The notes under the pieces were generated by a model that was given only the letters and a program-made list of their open reading frames with translations, ran no database searches and was not told the DNA's origin. From Beaufortia kweichowensis (taxonomy: Eukaryota > Chordata > Actinopteri > Cypriniformes > Gastromyzontidae), in contig CM032817.1 in the NCBI GenBank assembly GCA_019155185.1, forward strand, positions 8,390,034 to 8,454,033: 64,000 nucleotides of DNA, given 5' to 3'. Positions 24,468 through 36,503 of the stretch are shown here, piece after piece. Numbering within the stretch: the first letter of the stretch is position 1; each line of letters begins with the position of its first letter. Made by a program: the position numbers and the translations under genes.

Positions 24468-24550
24468 ATGGTGCCTTGGTGGCAGACGTTAAAATGACGG
24501 CTTTTGGCGAGCAGTTGGTGCGCCCAGAATGGCCCGGGAGGATTCAGTGA
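24468..24550 (+). promoter_or_regulatory. tspan12: Two chained upstream open frames in the tspan12 leader
   Basis: uORF1 is 24468-24497 (9 codons plus TGA). Its TGA overlaps the ATG of uORF2 as ATGA at 24494-24497. uORF2 (24494-24550, 18 codons plus TGA) is out of frame with tspan12 and runs past its ATG at 24529. An acceptor-like TTTTATAG ends at 24461, so the coding exon may begin at 24462. Such uORFs would be expected to lower translation of the main frame. Confidence 0.5.
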
Positions 24551-26551
24551 AGTGTCTGCGTTGTCTGCTGTACTCTCTCAACTTTCTTTTCTGGGTAAGA
24601 GGAGTCCAAGTGTGAGCAGGTGGCCGGGCGAGCGCTCACGTTACACGGGCGCTGCTGTGCGCTCTGTGCTCTCCAAGATGCGCAAGTCTCTCGCTCTCCA
24701 AAAAACGCGCAATCTGTTCCCCTCCTTTACCACTCTACTGTATGTTATCTTTAAGTAAAGTACAGTCTGTATTTCAGCTATGCTTAAATTACACACATAG
24801 CTTACAATCTGCTGCAAGCTATTTTAGGAAATTAAATGTGATAAGCACCAGGGTGTGTTTTTAGAACAAGAATGCATGCGTGGGGCAAACTAAACCCATG
24901 CCAAAAGTATTGCTGTATGTTAAACATAGCACAGTACCTAGGCAAAACTTGACTTCCAGGCAAACTACATATACACAAACAGAAATACATAAGTGACAAA
25001 CCTGATAAATGTCTTAATAATGTCTTTATTTAAATACATGGCAATTTGTTTAATATTTTGTTGTCTTTTAATTTTTTTGTGCCTTTTGTATCCAAATACC
25101 TTTTGGGGCCAATGTTTTCTACCTTTTCTACCCCCTCAAGCTTATGGCCTTGTGTGTGCTGGGAGTGGCCGCCTGCCTCAGGGATCACCTGAACAATGTG
25201 CTTACCTTAACCGCCGACACCAGGTGAGTGCCAGTGCACGGACAGGTGGAAGCTGTAAAACCCTTTCATCCAGGGCAGCGGTCCATGTCAAAGTCTAATT
25301 TACTGTTTTCCCACCTTTCAACCGGCCTGGATCATATTGCTCTGAGCTTATGAGATAATTACAAGCATGACTGAGGTGTGCAGTTCTGGGGAAGAAATCA
25401 CATAAATGCATTAACACACCAATGGAGACAGAGCAGGAGTTAGATATCATTCATTTGTGTGTTTTGTAATTCTGTATTTTTTCTTTAAATTCTCTCAAGC
25501 ATTAAAAGAAAGCTCAGCACAACTGAGCCAAATATCCTGGAGGCATGTGATATCTAATTAGAGTTGACAAAAAGCAATTCATCACCAAGGTGCACATTAC
25601 AACTCAGAGTTGTTACTGAGCCTTCGGTGGTTCACATCATGATGTGTGTGATTCAAGAGAAAAAATTGTTAAAACCTAATTGTACACAACTGGATAGTTT
25701 TTCCATGTGCTGCTTTGCAGTAGACCGCTGATTCAACCTGCATTTCAGTAAAAAATCTCATCTTCACAGAAACAAACACAATAGGATATCATCTAGAGTT
25801 ATGCAGATGTGTGTGGGTGTGTGTATGTGAATTCTTCCCATGGTGCCAAAGAGGAGGCACAAAATACATCAAGGTTTTGTGGAGGGGTGAAGATGGTATG
25901 TGGAAGTGTTTGGGTTACGGCTGGTTCTCACGCATTCTTTAGCAAATGGGTACAGAATATTCTCTGTTAGATTTGTGAGCTAATAGGATTTTGAAAGCAA
26001 CTTCTAAAAAAATGTTTTGAAGTTATGAATTTTGCTTAGTTCATTAAACATATGCATGAGAGCCCTGTCCATGCATGCAAATAAAAAACTGTACCTTTAA
26101 TCAAACACATCTTTTACAAATAATTATTAACTTAGGGAAGTCATCATTAACCAGTTAAACATACAACTCTGACATTCCCATGTCCTCCCTAGTAAAAATA
26201 GATTTGGATCGTAGAGACAGTGAGAAAAAATACCTAAACAAAAGTATAGACAAGAGACCGGAAGAAAGATAGAAAGTTTGAATTCCTACAGAGTATAATT
26301 AGAGTTTATTTGTTACTGTTTTGCTTATGAAATATTCTGCCAAAAGAAAGAAGAAATAAACTTTAAACATTTATGAATTAGACAAATCTGTACAAATACA
26401 CACATTAAAACAAGCATTGTATTGCCTGAGAATCAAAACCTGTGTCCTTGACGTTGCCCTGCTTTACCAGTTGAGCTACAGGAGCACAGGAAGAGATGAC
26501 GGAAAGCAAGCATGATTTATAGATAAATAAACAAAAAGACTGCCAAGAAAT

Positions 26552-26602
<51 letters not shown>

Positions 26603-29600
26603 TCAGACTGGAGGAGGCAGCCATTCTCACATACTCCCCTGTTGTCCATCCAATCGTCATCGCAGTGTGCTGTTTTCTAATCATCGTGGCCATGGTGGGC
26701 TACTGCGGCACGCTCAAGTGCAATCTGCTCCTGCTGTCTTGGGTACGTACAGAACTGAGAAGAAAAACACAACAGGAACATTGTGCATCTTGGAATGTGT
26801 GTGGTTTTGTGTACTGGGAAATATTATAAATTTAGCCAGCATTGACGCTGTTGCCCCCTTAAATCAGACGCTCAAACAAGTCATGCTTTCTTTATCCATG
26901 TGTTCTTCACAGAGATCACTGGGACTTCTCATCATACGCTAAAGGGGAGTAAAGAGATCAAACTCTCTTATTTAGCTTGCCAATGTCACGTTTGAAATTT
27001 TATATAATGAAAATTCTATATGTAATATAATAAAATCCATTCATGTTATTTGTCAGCTAACCTACTGCTACTTTCAAAAACAGAACCTGGCCAAACCCCA
27101 AAAAATCATTGTATCATTGCACAGCATTTCAGAAGCCAGCAAACCTTGTTTTTTTCTATAATGAAGTGAAGAAAACAGCATGCAGAGTGAGAAGAGGGCA
27201 GGCAGAGGCTGTTTTGTAGATCTCACTCCCAGGTGTGTGGCGGTAGAGAGGGTGGGTTGCCGTCTGCTGACCCAGACTGGGGTCCTGTTTTCTGGAACTC
27301 CTTGGCCCATCTCTCCCCCTCCTCTTTTGCTCTCCCCGGGGTTCCATTCATCTCCTCAGGAGCCATTCTTCTCTCCTCCCTGCCCCTGCGGGCTTGTGTT
27401 ACCCACAAACAATATTATCTGGATGAGATACAATAGGTAAACCAATCCAGGAGGAGAGAGAGAAGATGTGAGGAGAAGAGAGGCGCTTGGGTTACGCTGT
27501 CGCTCCATTCACCAGCCGCGCTCTCACCGTGAGCCGCGACCTGGCGGCACACATTCGCTCAGACGCTCTTTGTCCTGTCAGGGAAAAGAAAAACAGGTGG
27601 CGGCAGGAAGATTCAGGTCGGTTTTACAGTTCCTGAAAATATTGAGAGTGGTGTTTGTCTGTGAAAAACTCACCATCATGATGCGTGTTTTGGTGATTTG
27701 AAGGTGGTTAGTTACTAAGCCAACCATCAAGTTTCTATAAAATTCCCATTCCAAAATATTTAAGTTTATGCCTGTGTCAAAGCAATGTTAAATGGAAATA
27801 ATAAAATGCATTCAACCAATCAGGACAGTAAAATAAAAAGGCAGAAAAAATATTTCACCTTCTTTCATTGTTGATGCTTACCAAATCGAGCACTACTGTA
27901 TTCTGGCACATGTTCATCTGTCATTATGTAAAAGATGGCTAAATTAGCCAGATGCCAACATAGACAGGTTGTATGATTTGATATGAGATTTCATTCAATT
28001 GAATTAAACAACATTAACCTTTACCCGTCATGTTCGCATTAGCAGGCAACAGTTTAATGACATTACCAGTAGCCATCTGTCAAAGCAAATCTCTGGTTTA
28101 ATAATTGACTAAACATCGTCTGTCTCATGTTAAGCATGACTAAGTAAAAAAGTAGGAAGTTGTTTCATTAAAAAGGAAATCCATCCATTTCGCCACATCC
28201 TGTTTTCCATAACACTACATGCCAAAATGTGCGAGTGTCAACGGAAGAGTACATCTCTCAACAAATCAATAAACCGAGAGGTTGCTGTGAGAATGTAACC
28301 TCTCCTACCCAGAAATGTGTGTTTGTATATGAGCCAGTTAAAATGAAAGATCTTGCGGGGGTTCGAAGTTCTCTCCGGATGTATTTAAACAACAGATATC
28401 AGCAGAGAACAGGGTAAAGTGAAAAGGTTGTCATTTCTTTTTGTGGTGGGCGACTGACAGTTTCCAAATGGACTGAAATGCTAACACAGCCGGAGCTCGA
28501 GCGATCTGTCGGACACAAATATTTAGTCTCCCAAATAAACAAGCTGTCAAACGGGCCCTGCGCTGAATGCGGCTCCTAACGCTGTCATTCATCTTGATAA
28601 TCTCTTTCACAGTGTGTGTTCAGCGGAGGGGAACTGTGTACATGTTAGAGATCCCGAGGACAGTGTGTGTTTGTCTTCAGGTGGTGAGGAGAGAAGCGTG
28701 TCTTTACCTTTAGAGCCACTTTGGAATTTGTGGAATAATGAATCTCACAATGCAATGAAGTTGAGACTTATTTCCAGTGTGCAGAATGAAACAGAAATGA
28801 TAATATTGTTTGTTAATAGTATGCTACCCTTATGAGAATTATTTTTTTAATAGTATGCCACACACACACACAGCTGTCTTCTCCTTATAAATGCTAATCA
28901 ACACCTTCCTCCTCTATTGTTTCAAATCTACACAAGATATTTTTAACCTGTCAACACTGTGTTTGTGTCCACAGTATTTTGGCAGTCTGATGGTGATTTT
29001 CTGCGTGGAGCTGGCCAGCGGCGTATGGACCTACGATGAGGTTCGTGGCGCTATGAATAAACAGGAATGTTGGCCTACTATCTTCTCTCTAACTCTCTAC
29101 CACTCCTATCATCTTTCTGCCCCTCTCCCATCAACAACATGGCCGCCACACGGCTGTTCCCCAGAGTAACGGAATGAGGATCTAACTTCTGAACCGCCTG
29201 CGTATTATGAGTTTAAAAGCACATTTGCTTTTGTAGCATTTTATACACGTGTTTGTGAGTGTTAAGTCAGGTATGTAAATGATCTTGGAGAGAGATTAGC
29301 ATCAGGCTTTAGACAAACCTGCTTCTGATCTGCAGGACTAAAAGATTGGATCAGCAGGGGGGAGAAAGGATTGCAGGAGCATCTGCTCTTCTCAGACCAG
29401 CGAGACTAGAGATAAGACTCACCTCCAGGAGAAGATATCACACACACCTGCCTTTAATCTAACCTCTTTAGTTCAGCCTCTTCTTCAAGACCAGGTCTTA
29501 TCACTAACCCCAAACACTTTGAAGGGTTCGATGGCTATTGTGCAGATAAGACCTGATGTGACCCATGTGTGTGAAGAGGGGTGGGCAATGAGCCTGCTTA

Positions 29601-31534
29601 GACTATAACACCTGCAAACCAATACTATCATCCAGTTCACTTGGCTTAAAAAATCACAAGTAAAAAAACAGTTTTTAGACTGTTCTTTTACTATAGCTAA
29701 ATGCTGATATAATTATGACATTTTCTTTACATAGGTCAGTAACATGGCTATCAAAACTGTAAAATAATTTCAACAAGCATCACTTCAATTCTCCAATTTA
29801 TAGAAATGAAATTAATCACAATTTTCTCTCTTTTTAGCCTATGGTACAGAGGTCTGATATGATAAGTCTAAAATCACGTATGCCTCATTTTGGCCTGCAA
29901 CGCTACCAGTGGCTCACACACGCTTGGAACTCCATACAAACTGAGGTGAGGGGGCAAAACCATAACATCCATTTCCAACATCGAATATTTATGTTGTCAT
30001 TTGAAGGGAAAATGTTGTGCATATTACAGCCAATCATCTCAATGACTGTATTCACACCTGCATTATAGTTAAAGTGTTGTGGAGTGATCTACTTTACTGA
30101 TTGGTTGGAGATGACAGAGATGGAGTGGCCACCTGACTCCTGCTGCTCCAATCAGTATCCAGGGTGTGCCCGCCACGCCCACTACAATGACCTCAGTGAC
30201 CTGTACCAGGAGGTAAGCTCATTTTTAGTATTATTATTACTAATTTAACTGTATTTATTAGAACTAAACCACATACTCGCATCACAGTGGTCAAGCTTTC
30301 CCATCAATGTTTGCATACTTGTGCAAAGCATGTTTCTGGCCACACACAATGCTCATCTACATATTATCCATTACATAAACACACACATCTGGTCGCCTTC
30401 CTCTGGCTAAAGCCGTGTCCTCTGAGAGAAAAGTTCATTCCTATACTTAATAAAGTAAACATCATGAACACTGTTTGTCAGTATGTGTGCTGAAAGCAGT
30501 GCTTTGTTAAATACGACAGCAACATTGATTACTAGAGGGACGGTTAGGAGGGAAAGACCAAGGGTGTGGAGTCCAATCATCACCCACTCGCTCTCTCGCT
30601 GTCTTACTGAGTGACCGAGAGAAGAAATATGTCTGGCATCTCATAAATCCCTCACTAAAGGGAAATACTTTACCTGCCGGTGCACAATTCAGCATGGGAA
30701 ATACCCAGCAGAAGCAGGCACACACGCGAGCGGATGAACGTCTCACATTGCTCGCATATTACCGGGGCAGCTGTTGCGCTGGCAGAAATGCATGCCGCAT
30801 CTGCAGAAATTCATGAAACATAAAAAACAAGCTATTAGCATTACATAGTTCACATCTTTTCTAGCTAAAATGCACTGAATGAAAATAGTCCACTGAAAAT
30901 AAACGTTTATGGAGTAAACATAAATAGATTGCATAGTCAACATAATAAACATCACTGCACATATTAAGCATACACATGAAAATGCAATACAATTTAAACA
31001 TTTTAGATGTTTAATTTTTTGTATCTTTTTTATTTTTCGATTTTAGGCGTTTTTAAAAAAATAACATTTTTAAATTAAATTTGTATTTGTTCATATTTAT
31101 TGTTATGAAAATTTGTCAAAGATTTATTCTTGAGTCTTAGACCTTTTTCTTCAATATATAGTGTGTGTAATTAGATTAGAATTCAACTGTGAAATATTAA
31201 AGTGAATAGTGAAATAACCAGTCTGTCTATTTAACAGGGCTGCGGTCCCAAGATCTACAGTTTCATCCGGGGCACCAAGCAGTTGCAAGTTTTAAGGTTT
31301 TTGGGCGTGTCTATAGGAGTGGCTGAGATTTTAGCCATGACATTGACTGTCACACTTCTGTGGGCTCTTTATTATGACCACAAACCTCCAGAACCACCGA
31401 CCACGGACTCTCTAACCCACAGCCCTGGAGAGGACCCCCTAAAGCCCAACCACTCCCATCCACGAGTGCCTGAGGCCTGGACAAACACGCCCCCTAATGG
31501 ACACACCCAGATTGAGATGGAGCAGCTCTCCTAG
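24529..31534 (+). CDS. tspan12: Tetraspanin-12, complete (7 coding exons, 299 aa)
   Basis: TSPAN12 is a plasma-membrane co-receptor that enhances Norrin/FZD4/LRP5 beta-catenin signalling in retinal vessels. Coding exons (plus): 24529-24594, 25141-25223, 26607-26742, 28975-29040, 29838-29945, 30069-30212, 31238-31534. Phases join to 299 codons plus TAG (human 305 aa). The start MAREDSVKCLRCLLY is the family start. There are four membrane segments (about 12-32, 60-80, 90-112, 222-246). The large extracellular loop (about 113-220) has the tetraspanin cysteines: KCCG (156, 157), SCC (178, 179), PGC (186) and the Cys opening exon 7 (203). The exon 4 donor (GAG/GTTCGT) is weak, and the loop is a few residues shorter there than in human. 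The cytoplasmic tail (about 247-299) is Pro-rich and ends in EMEQLS. It is convergent with kcnd2 and divergent from ing3. Confidence 0.96.
26430..26490 (-). mobile_element. tRNA-derived SINE head fragment
   Basis: On the minus strand: CTGTAGCTCAACTGGTAAAG (A-box-like), then GACACAGGTTTTGATTC (decayed B box). It lies in tspan12 intron 2 and lacks a folded acceptor stem, so it is a SINE relic and not a tRNA gene. Confidence 0.55.
26554..26600 (+). repeat. (CT)n microsatellite forming the tspan12 exon 3 pyrimidine tract
   Basis: About 23 CT repeats run directly into CTTCCTCAG and exon 3 at 26607, so the repeat itself serves as the polypyrimidine tract. Confidence 0.95.
28440..28612. promoter_or_regulatory. 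Candidate conserved noncoding element in tspan12 intron 3
   Basis: High-complexity, non-repetitive sequence with balanced composition, unlike the AT-rich flanks. It contains MEIS-type CTGTCA (GACTGACAG, AAGCTGTCAAA), a GATA-type TTGATAATCT and a GGGCCCTGCG core. No open frame resembles a protein. The call rests only on composition and motif density. Confidence 0.3.
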
Positions 31535-31800
31535 CAGCCAATCAGAGCGGACTGCTGACATTACACTGTGGAGACACTAAAAGTGACGTTTCTGCTGACA
31601 CTAAAAGGATCGGACAGCAGGGAATTGGACCAGGAAATGGACCTTATGGAATGCTAAATAATGACAAAATGGCTGTACTGCATGTTGCCATTTTCAGCAT
31701 ATAACTAAAACTTTTACTGCTATTAGAAAACAAATGCTGTGACTGAAACATCTGCCAATGAAAGTGCCTCATGAGGAAATAAAACTGAAATAAATTCAAG
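31535..31800 (+). other. tspan12: tspan12 3' UTR with tandem polyadenylation signals
   Basis: Two AATAAA signals lie 11 bases apart at 31778-31783 and 31789-31794, about 245 bases after the stop. A short 3' UTR is likely; longer forms are possible. Confidence 0.5.
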
Positions 31801-33774
31801 TGAGCTTCAGACATAACCAAGTCAATATTTAAAGACTACAATCTGTATTTTTAGCCAAATTGAATGACAAATAGGGAAAAAGTGAATATTTATAAATGTT
31901 CTTACTCATGCCAACTGGTCATTTAGATGGCATTTTTATTTTTACCACCGATGATCAAACTTAAATTTGGCACATGATTGCTGCCTTCTTACCTCCCTAT
32001 GCCACCTGTAAAGGGATGAGAAAGACTGAGAGATTTAAAAAAAAAAAGCCATCACACCTATCTCCTACAAAATTTCCTCATTCTCAATGGACAATCACAA
32101 CTAATAAACAATCAAGACAACAATCAGCTAGGTTACATTTTTCAGACACACGTGAGTGCATAGACACAAGCTTGAGTCTTAATGAGCTTTTTTGTGATGA
32201 AATATATTGTATTGAAGCCAAATTGTATCTTGAAAATACAGGGATACATTTCTGAGGATTTTCACATCTTAATTTAACAGCATTGGGCACTAATGAGCGT
32301 TTTATATCACCAAAGTAGCATTTATTTTTATGCAGTATCAGACTGCACATACTGTGAGTTATAAGAGGACGATAAACTCTTCAAGGCACTTCAAGGACTG
32401 ACTTGCATGTAAATCACAGTCTATTAAACATGACGACCAGAAATGTGTTTTTTTGAAGCCAGTGTGTAATTCTCCAAATGCTGTAGTGTACTGCGTGTGT
32501 GTTTAGTTTTAATATAAAAAGTTATATAAAGTTGATATATAATAAGTGATACATTTACATGAAAGAGAGTTTATCAATTGTTACTTTTGTCACAGTTTGT
32601 CAATTTTTTTGCTAACCAACAATGTGCTGGGAAGCCCTGTTCACAGTAAAAGCTTACTGGTCCAAAATCCAAAGTCCATAACTGTAAAGTAAACATTAAA
32701 CATGTCTGGATGTGTAGCATTTGCATGTTTGTTTAATGCAGATTATAGGTAGCAGTTGTTAACATCAATAGTGAAAAACTAATTCACTTAGTATTTTAAT
32801 TCTAGGTTGTATCGTCTGTTGCATACTACACAATTTGGCAAATGTGCCCTGTCCGGACCTGACAAAATGTATAGTATGTTACAACCAACACTGCCTTGAA
32901 GCATTCCCATACATCTATGCTATGTCATGGAAAGCTCAGGGATGGGCTTGTAAAGTTTCTGTCAGTTTCCTCTTCTCCCCAGAGCTCTGATGAAGCAGGA
33001 TCTGACTTATAAATGAGACCAGCACACAGGATTGCCGTCATGCAGCTTTACAAAAGACATACTGTTTCCTCTCTTGTCGCAAACACCCCCATTCATCTCC
33101 TGTGTGTGTGTGTGTGTGCGAAAGAGACAGAGAGAAGAGCCGATCCTACAGCCGTTTGCCTCTGCGGTTCTATCCCTGTAATCTTATCTTCCATGTGTGA
33201 CCATGTGTTTATCTGCTGTGGTAAATCCCTGTCAAAACATATTTTGCAGTCGAGACTCCAGTTGATTCGCTGTTTGTCATTTAAAAGCTCGGGTGCAGAG
33301 ATACACAAAGTTTCACATGGGCGGAACTATCACATAGACGCTCCCCTTCCCTTTCGCTGAGTACAGTGAAACAAGCCAGTCGGGAAATAAAACCATTAAC
33401 TTTTCACCTCTTCGCAAAAATAGCGAGGTCACCGAGAGACAGCTGCAGCGAGACTCGACTTCAACATCCCCCTGTGTGTACCGAGGGGTCCCCTCTTCCG
33501 TCGCTTTGTGATACTGTCTTTTCCGACAACCAACTTCAAACATCTCAATTACTATATGCCTGATGGGAAATATGCTAATGTGAAGCACTATCACTCTCCT
33601 GCAGGGAGCTCAGCACAGCTCCTGCGTGAGGACAATAAATAGATGCCGTCCCCTGGCCTTTCTATTCCCGTGTATAATAAAAGAGACGAGTGGTCATCGC
33701 ATTTAGAAGGCTAATGTGTAACTTAATCATGTTAAGTGTCTTGAGTGTAAGACCTGTTGGGTTTGCTCATATCA
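31801..33774. other. tspan12-kcnd2 intergenic DNA, with a possible conserved element
   Basis: 31801-33000 is AT-rich with nothing recognised. 33110-33660 is compositionally different: complex, balanced, with E-box CAGCTG (about 33441), TTGATTCGC, an ATATGCTAATG octamer-like word (about 33570), and ACAATAAATAGATG near its right end. It has no coding similarity. A (TG)n run lies at 33102-33119. Confidence 0.35.
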
Positions 33775-34011
33775 AAGGAAGAGTTCACCCAAAAATGTTC
33801 ACCCTCATTTTATTTCTAACCTGCATGACTTTCTTTCTTCTGCAGAACACAAAAGAAGATATTTATGGAAAAGTGCCCATTCACTTTCATTATTTGGACC
33901 CAAAACCACTGAGACATTTTCTTATATTGTGTTCCACAAAAGAAAGAGTTTTCAACGACATGAGGGTAAAAAAATCGATGACTCAATCTTTATTTTGGGT
34001 GAAATATCCTT
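33775..34011. mobile_element. Complete MITE-like nonautonomous DNA element (cyprinid type)
   Basis: The left end GAAGAGTTCACCCAAAAATG and the right end TATTTTGGGTGAAATATCCT are inverted copies of each other. Inside is the familiar order CACCCTCATT, CTGCATGACTTTCTTTCTTC, AACACAAAAGAAGATATTT, CATTCACTTTCATT. Length is about 237 bases, with no coding capacity. Target-site duplications are not obvious. Confidence 0.75.
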
Positions 34012-34213
34012 AAAAATGTCATACTGTAATGGGCCAGAAGAAAAAAAAGTAATTTCTCAAGAGTATGATTTCAAAAGTATACCAGCATATAAATACAGTA
34101 TGTTGACGGCTATAAACTGACTTACACAATTTCATGTACAGGGAGATTAAAACATCCTCAGAAATCACAATTCAACAGTCTTTTAATCTGTATTTTAATA
34201 GGACAATGAATTA

Positions 34214-36503
34214 TTTCTATTTATTCATATACACTGCACCGGACTAAACAACTGCTTTGTATTTTTTTCATGTTTTTCAATAATTCATATATTTTAATGT
34301 CCATAACACAAGCTGTAACAAATTTCAAAGGACCACTGTCATCTTGTAGTCGTTTCAATGTACATTATGTCACAAACAGGAAGTCTCTTTTTAAAAGTCC
34401 CTTGTGGGTCCTAAAACCAAAGTAAAAAGAAAAGAAAAAACATGATGTTGTCTGGTCCACAAAGAAACATCAGAATCTGTGAGCGCATGCACTCCGTCAG
34501 CAGTCTCCTTTGAACAAGAAATAGAAAATCTCCAAACCTAAACATACGGTCCAGCGTTCAGTCGGCGATCCGGAAAGTAAACGGTGAGACATCAAATTTC
34601 ATGTCCATAAAAATTAGGAATAAAACAAGAAACGGCGATAAATTTCACTACACCGAAGAACAAATTTACAGCACAGGTGCACGGATAACACTCTCTCTTA
34701 ACTTTATCTTTTCTTTTTTTAGTATTTTACAACTGAAATACATTTATAATATATAATTGACACCATTTGAGATAAAAATATGCATTTGTGAGATTCTATT
34801 CCCCCCAGTATCCCCTTTAATACAAAGCATATCTTTACAAAAAGAATCTTGTTGCATAAGTCACATGGTAAAGCAGGAATGAGTGCAGGCATTGGGCAGG
34901 AGGGTGGCGGCGTATGTGTGTGTGCACATGTGCTGAGCGAGGCACTTCTCAGCACATCAAATTGCCCTGACATCAGTTTAAAGAATATCATAAAAATATT
35001 TTTAGACATAACAGATTAATTTCTTTCCAGACATCAAACGGCAGATGATTAATTCATTTTTTGGGTGAACAGATTTTCTATTTCTAATACTTGCTTTTTC
35101 ATGAAACCTGTCAGGAACGTATTTCAGGCCAAAATCAAATGACACAAGAAAATAATATTTTGCTTATAGAAAATAAAGCCTGTTTTTAAGGTCATTAAGA
35201 TATTTTGCATTTTATAATAATTTTTTTGACATGTACACCCAGAATCAGCCTTTTACAGTATATTTACAGTAACACTGAGTGGCTGTTAATCTAGAAAACA
35301 TTAAAAGTTTTATTGTGTGACAATGTGTTGTCATATCTCAACCTGATGTCATTTTCGTTGGAGAACATTTGCTATTTAAACATCACTTGTTTAGTAAGAA
35401 ACCAAAAGAGACAGTCTGGGTGGGCTAATGCTTTGGTCCGGGCTGGCCCATTTCACCATGTTCACGATAAACATGCACAGTAGTGGAATTTAAACGAACA
35501 AAATAAATAAGCACATTGATTTTCTTTTCACAGTTTGTAGTACAAAATGGAATGGCTAGTAAGTCCACAAACCTCTGCTGTCGGGGTGAGAAAGTGAGCC
35601 AAAAATCTCCAGACACTGAAACACAAAAGGTTGCTTCCCTTTCCGGTCACTTCTAGTTTGTACTCGAGAAAAGGAAAAACAAACATTCCATCAGGCCAAG
35701 CGAGAAGTGAACACAACATGTCTGGGACAGATTTTCTGTTTATCACCTGCAGCAACTTATTCACAAAAGCCATTCACAAAGAAAACAAACAATCTTTCCA
35801 TTTAACAGCTGCTCATACTGGGGGCTCAGGGTTCGAGACCGCTGCAAATCAATACTGTATAACTAGGCGAAATATTGACAAGTTAAACACACACATCCAC
35901 ACGCTCTGACAGACAGCCAATCCTTATTGCTCATGCCGAATTGGAAAAAAAGACAAAGACTTACGAATGCAAAACATGCAAGATATCGGTCTACATCATA
36001 CACACGCGCACGCACGCAACAAAAGCATCCAACCTCGTACCCTAGTAGAGCCCAGCTTTACTTAATAGTATCAAAAGTATTGGTGTGTAGAGCTGTAAAG
36101 CTTGGAAATATCACACTGTAAAATCCCACCCCTGCTGGTACACTCCTAACTCATCACAAATAGCTCTTGACTTCATTAAAGACAACAAATTCAAAGACAC
36201 ACAATACTCAAAACGTATAGAAGGTGTAATAACCACAATGGTGATCGTGGGACCAAATGGTTCCTCTGTGGGTTGAGTGAAAGCCTATCGTGCCCAGGTG
36301 TGAGTCACGTGATGCATGGGCCTAAAGGTGGAACTGACATCCCGGAACCGTAATGCAGATTCCTGGACAGGAGCCGATTTAAAAAAAAATCCAGCTACGG
36401 CCCATCCAGAATGCCTTCTCCACTACACTACGGGGCTCCGTCAATCCCTCCTGTTCCACCGTCCACTCGCCAAATAAAACGGCTAATGGTCACTGTGGTT
36501 GGT
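34214..36503 (-). other. kcnd2: kcnd2 3' UTR (extent inferred)
   Basis: Starts after the TAG at 36506-36504. Minus-strand AATAAA signals lie at 35314-35309 and 34225-34220, so the UTR is about 1.2 or 2.3 kb. No other gene is recognisable on either strand; the plus-strand open frames here lack family resemblance. Confidence 0.4.

Noticed and set aside
26430..26490. Functional tRNA gene (minus)
   Set aside because: Same reasons: poor B box and no acceptor-stem pairing.
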